A stretch of DNA of 35,378 bases from assembly GCA_012799975.1 (NCBI GenBank), contig JAAZKF010000108.1:1-35378 (forward strand), read 5' to 3'. Below are positions 32,371 to 35,378 of the stretch, piece after piece. The DNA comes from Burkholderiales bacterium. GTDB taxonomy: Bacteria; Vulcanimicrobiota; Xenobia; Xenobiales; Xenobiaceae. Every line of letters begins with the position of its first letter. The first letter of the stretch is position 1. The position numbers and the translations under genes were made by a program. A model generated the notes under the pieces. That model saw nothing but the letters and a program-made list of their open reading frames with translations, did not search any database and was not told the DNA's origin.

Positions 32371-34968
32371 TCAGCACTCCGAGTGTCCGCAGGAGTAGCA
32401 GGTGGTGCAGCCTTCGGTGAAGACGAAGCTGGTGTTGCCGCACTCCGGGCACAGGTCGACGAAGGCTTCCAGGCCCAACGAGTCCCGGGTCTCACCCAGC
32501 AGTTCCTGGCGGTAGGCGGGAGTGGCCACGTCCAGCTCCTCTTCGGCACCCAGATAGTTCTCTTCCAGGGCCTGCGACAGGGCGTCCGGCAACGAGCGCA
32601 CGCGGGTCTTGCCGAATCCGGTCGAACGCGGTCCCCCGATACCGCCCAGTTGTTTGACGATTTCCTGGACGCGCTCCTTGGGACTCAGGGGAGAACTCAC
32701 CCTCAGGACCAGAGAGGCCAGGCGACCCAGGGCTTCGGCCATGGCCTTGATGTCACTGCCACCCTTGCCGATCTCGATGAAGAGTTCGAAGGGGCGCCCG
32801 TCCTCGTCATCGTTCATCACGATGTGGGCAGTGCCGGCGGGAGTCGCCTTGGAAACCGTAACGCCACGCCTTTTGTAAGGGCGGGGACGTACCTTGGGCT
32901 TGGAAGTTTCCGCTGGCTTGGGGGCCTCCTGGACGTGCAGGACCTGTTCGTCGCGGGACTTGTCGCGATAGATCGTCCCTCCCTTGCAGCCCAGGCGGTA
33001 CATCAGCTCATACAGTTCGCGGGTCTGCTCGATGGTGTAGTTGGAAGGGACGTTACAGGTCTTGGATATCGCCGAGTCCACCCAGCGCTGCGTGGCGGCC
33101 TGGACTCGGACGTGTTCTTCCGGGGTCAGGTCCATGGCGTTGACGAAGTAGTCCGGAAGGGGCTGACCGGGATGAGCCTGCTGGAACTCCTCGACCACGC
33201 TGACCTTCTCCTCATGGACTCCCAGGCGGCTCTTGCGCAGGTAGGACCAGAAGTAGAAGGGTTCGATGCCGGTTGAGGTGCCGACCATGGTGCCCACGGT
33301 CCCGGTCGGGGCCTGGGTCAGCAAGGTGACGTTGCGCAGGCCCTGTTCGGCAACCTTCTGGCGGACCGACTCGGGCATGCGCTGCATGAACCCGCTTTGC
33401 AGCAGTTTCTCGGCGTTGAAGCGGGGGAATTTCCCCTTCTCGACAGCCAGATCGCTGGAGGCTTCGTAGGCCTGGGTGGCGATGAACTCGTACAGTCTCT
33501 CGATGAAGGCCACCGATTCGGAAGAACCGTAACGTATCCCCAGACGGATCAGCATCTCGGCCAGGCCGATGGTGCCCAGGCCCACGCGGCGTTCATCCTT
33601 CTGTTGGCGAGCATTCTGCTCGAAGAAGTAGGGCGTGGCATCGATCACGTTGTCCAGGAACCGTACCGCGTAGCGTACCGTTTGTCCCAGGGTGTCCCAG
33701 TCGACTTCGCCCTTGTGGACCATTCGCGACAGGTTCACGTGTCCCAGGTTGCACACCGCCCAGGCCGGCAGGGGCTGTTCGCCACAGGGGTTGGTGCAGA
33801 CCAGTCGGCCTTCGGGATAGTACCACGAATTGGCTTCCTTGTTGCATCGGTCCACGAACCAGATTCCCGGTTCGGCGGATGCCCAGGCGCTTTCGATGAT
33901 GCCGTTCCAGATCTCGCGGGCTTTGACCGTCTTGTGGGTAACCACCGTGCCCCCCATGGTCTGCCAGGCTTCCATGTCTCCGTTCCAGTGCTCGGCATAC
34001 CGGATGTCGGTGGTGTCGGGGAAGACCAGGTCCCAGTCCAGGTCTTCCTCCACGGCTTGCATGAAGCGGTCGGTGATGCCTACGGAGATGTTGGCGTTGG
34101 AGATCTTGCCAGCTTCCCTCTTCGAGCGGATGAACTCCAGGATATCCGGGTGCCAGACGTTCAGGATCAACATGAGGGCGCCCCGGCGCGATCCCCCTTG
34201 TTCGATGAGTCCGGTCACGAAGCTGAAAAGACCGCCCCAGGAGACCGAGCCGGAGGAACGTCCGTTCACTCCGCGGACGTAAGCGTAGCGCGGCCGCAGG
34301 GTGGACAGGTTGATGCCTACTCCGCCTCCCCGGCTCATGATCTCCGCCATCTGCGAGAGGGTCTCGATGATGCCGTCGCGGGAGTCTCCCGGACTGGGGA
34401 CCACGTAGCAGTTGTAGAAGGTCAGGTTCTGGTCGGTGCCGCAGGCCGTCAGGATTCGCCCACCCGGCACGAACTTCCACGAGTCCAGGAGCCAGCGGAA
34501 GTTCTCTGACCACTTCTGACGTTCAGGAGTGCTGGTCTCGACGGCGGCGGCCCCCCGGGCGGCCCGGTCCATCATCTGCTCGACCGTCAACTCGACGGGT
34601 TTGTCCACGTGTTCGAGGGGAAGCTCCAGCGTGGTCCCATCGCGTAGGACGACCTGCACGTTCCCCTCGTTGAAGGCCAGTGCGGTTCCGATCTCGCGCT
34701 GACCCGTGGCCGAGTCGACCAAGGCTACCACCAGGTCGTTGGTTTGAAGCGTGCTTTTCGATCCGTCCTTCAGGGCGTAGCGATCCAGGAAAATCTTCTC
34801 GCCCAGGGGCGAGAGGGTGTTGTTGCCCAGCAGTGGGAGTCGGTCCAGGATGCTCCCGTTTGACGGCTTATGCACGAAAGTTGCCCTCCGATCTGTTTCG
34901 GATCCGACCGTTTCGGGACCGGGCGAGAGGTTCGCCGGACGAGGATCGGACTTGAAAAATTTTGCCAT
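32371..34968 (-). CDS. nrdJ: Vitamin B12-dependent (class II) ribonucleoside-diphosphate reductase
   Basis: LSPLGEKIFLDRYALKD, FVPGGRILTACGTDQNLTFYNCYV, NPCGEQPLP, TCNVPSNYTIE, C-terminal Cys-rich tail CPECGNTSF...CTTCYSCGHSEC. Confidence 0.97.
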   Translation of the reverse strand: MAKFFKSDPRPANLSPGPETVGSETDRRATFVHKPSNGSILDRLPLLGNNTLSPLGEKIFLDRYALKDGSKSTLQTNDLVVALVDSATGQREIGTALAFNEGNVQVVLRDGTTLELPLEHVDKPVELTVEQMMDRAARGAAAVETSTPERQKWSENFRWLLDSWKFVPGGRILTACGTDQNLTFYNCYVVPSPGDSRDGIIETLSQMAEIMSRGGGVGINLSTLRPRYAYVRGVNGRSSGSVSWGGLFSFVTGLIEQGGSRRGALMLILNVWHPDILEFIRSKREAGKISNANISVGITDRFMQAVEEDLDWDLVFPDTTDIRYAEHWNGDMEAWQTMGGTVVTHKTVKAREIWNGIIESAWASAEPGIWFVDRCNKEANSWYYPEGRLVCTNPCGEQPLPAWAVCNLGHVNLSRMVHKGEVDWDTLGQTVRYAVRFLDNVIDATPYFFEQNARQQKDERRVGLGTIGLAEMLIRLGIRYGSSESVAFIERLYEFIATQAYEASSDLAVEKGKFPRFNAEKLLQSGFMQRMPESVRQKVAEQGLRNVTLLTQAPTGTVGTMVGTSTGIEPFYFWSYLRKSRLGVHEEKVSVVEEFQQAHPGQPLPDYFVNAMDLTPEEHVRVQAATQRWVDSAISKTCNVPSNYTIEQTRELYELMYRLGCKGGTIYRDKSRDEQVLHVQEAPKPAETSKPKVRPRPYKRRGVTVSKATPAGTAHIVMNDDEDGRPFELFIEIGKGGSDIKAMAEALGRLASLVLRVSSPLSPKERVQEIVKQLGGIGGPRSTGFGKTRVRSLPDALSQALEENYLGAEEELDVATPAYRQELLGETRDSLGLEAFVDLCPECGNTSFVFTEGCTTCYSCGHSEC

Positions 34969-34994
34969 CAGGAGGGCCTGATGTCAACCCTTTA

Positions 34995-35041
34995 GCCCAA
35001 GATCTTGTGTTTATTTTTATTTTGGTCCCGAGATGTTGTGG
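34995..35041 (-). promoter_or_regulatory. Two tandem NrdR-like boxes upstream of nrdJ
   Basis: cccaagatcttgtgtt (34996-35011) and cccgagatgttgtggt (35027-35042) share 13/16 bases with exactly 31-bp spacing. Confidence 0.6.
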
Positions 35042-35050
35042 TTATCCACA
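35042..35050 (+). promoter_or_regulatory. Consensus DnaA box TTATCCACA
   Basis: Perfect 9-mer match; weaker 7/9 matches at 35107-35115, 35122-35130 (minus strand) and 35134-35142. Confidence 0.5.
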
Positions 35051-35272
35051 GCGCCATCCCGAGGCGATCCGGGACCGATTCCCGGTTTGCTGAGGGGTTG
35101 CAGCAGGTTTCCACAGGGGCCTGTGGATGTTTTTCAACCACAGGGTCGGCGGAGGCCCCCCGGAGCTCGTGGGCCACTGGTAATCCACTCTTCGGTCTCG
35201 TAGCAGGCTGGCCTCGGCAGGGGATCCCGAAGGACCCGTCAAAAATGATGGAGTGTCAAGATCTGAGGGCAG

Positions 35273-35378
35273 GCCTGAATCCGCCGCTTGGCGTGAGAAC
35301 CGAGGCCATCGAGGCGGGTCTGGATGCCAGGAAGGCGTGCATCGAGGAGCGGAGCGTAGTTGGAAACTACGTGAGCAC
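35273..35378 (-). repeat. Right copy of the ~106 bp dispersed repeat (inverted), truncated by the window end
   Basis: Reverse complement of 87-192 with 2 mismatches. Confidence 0.95.

Noticed and set aside
35010-35150. Possible oriC (AT-rich run plus DnaA-like boxes)
   Set aside because: Only one perfect DnaA box, no dnaA/dnaN/gidA/rnpA nearby; regulation of nrdJ is a simpler explanation.
87-35378. Whole window as a composite transposon bounded by the inverted repeats
   Set aside because: No transposase or integrase, contents are mainly housekeeping genes, and the repeats look like interspersed elements at contig ends.

Overview
35.4 kb GC-rich bacterial window, mostly housekeeping and cell-envelope genes. 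Left to right: a ModE-type wHTH regulator, an ECF S-component-like membrane protein and a SAM methyltransferase (+, probable operon); glycogen phosphorylase (-); an alpha-2-macroglobulin lipoprotein and penicillin-binding protein 1C (+); a small secreted protein; a PlsC-like acyltransferase (+); a TolB-like propeller (-); a secreted hypothetical (-); a PcnB-like polyA polymerase/CCA transferase and RpiA (+); an HExxH metallopeptidase lipoprotein (+); a P2-type cation ATPase (-); YgfK and SsnA (-), the pair associated with selenium/molybdenum hydroxylase and purine catabolism; a Pro-rich single-TM protein, a PfkB kinase and a CNNM/CorC protein (+); a single-domain response regulator (-); and a B12-dependent ribonucleotide reductase NrdJ (-). 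I see no CRISPR array, prophage, transposase, rRNA or tRNA. No wholly new multigene system is evident. The best leads are: (1) a composite regulatory region upstream of nrdJ, with two NrdR-like boxes exactly 31 bp apart abutting a perfect DnaA box; (2) a Mo-box-like palindrome 2 bp before the ModE-like gene, which controls an orphan ECF S-like membrane protein; (3) a P2 ATPase whose M5/M6/M8 acidic Ca2+ ligands are replaced, next to ygfK-ssnA; (4) a 15-bp perfect hairpin directly abutting the response-regulator start codon; (5) a ~106-bp inverted repeat at the two ends of the window.
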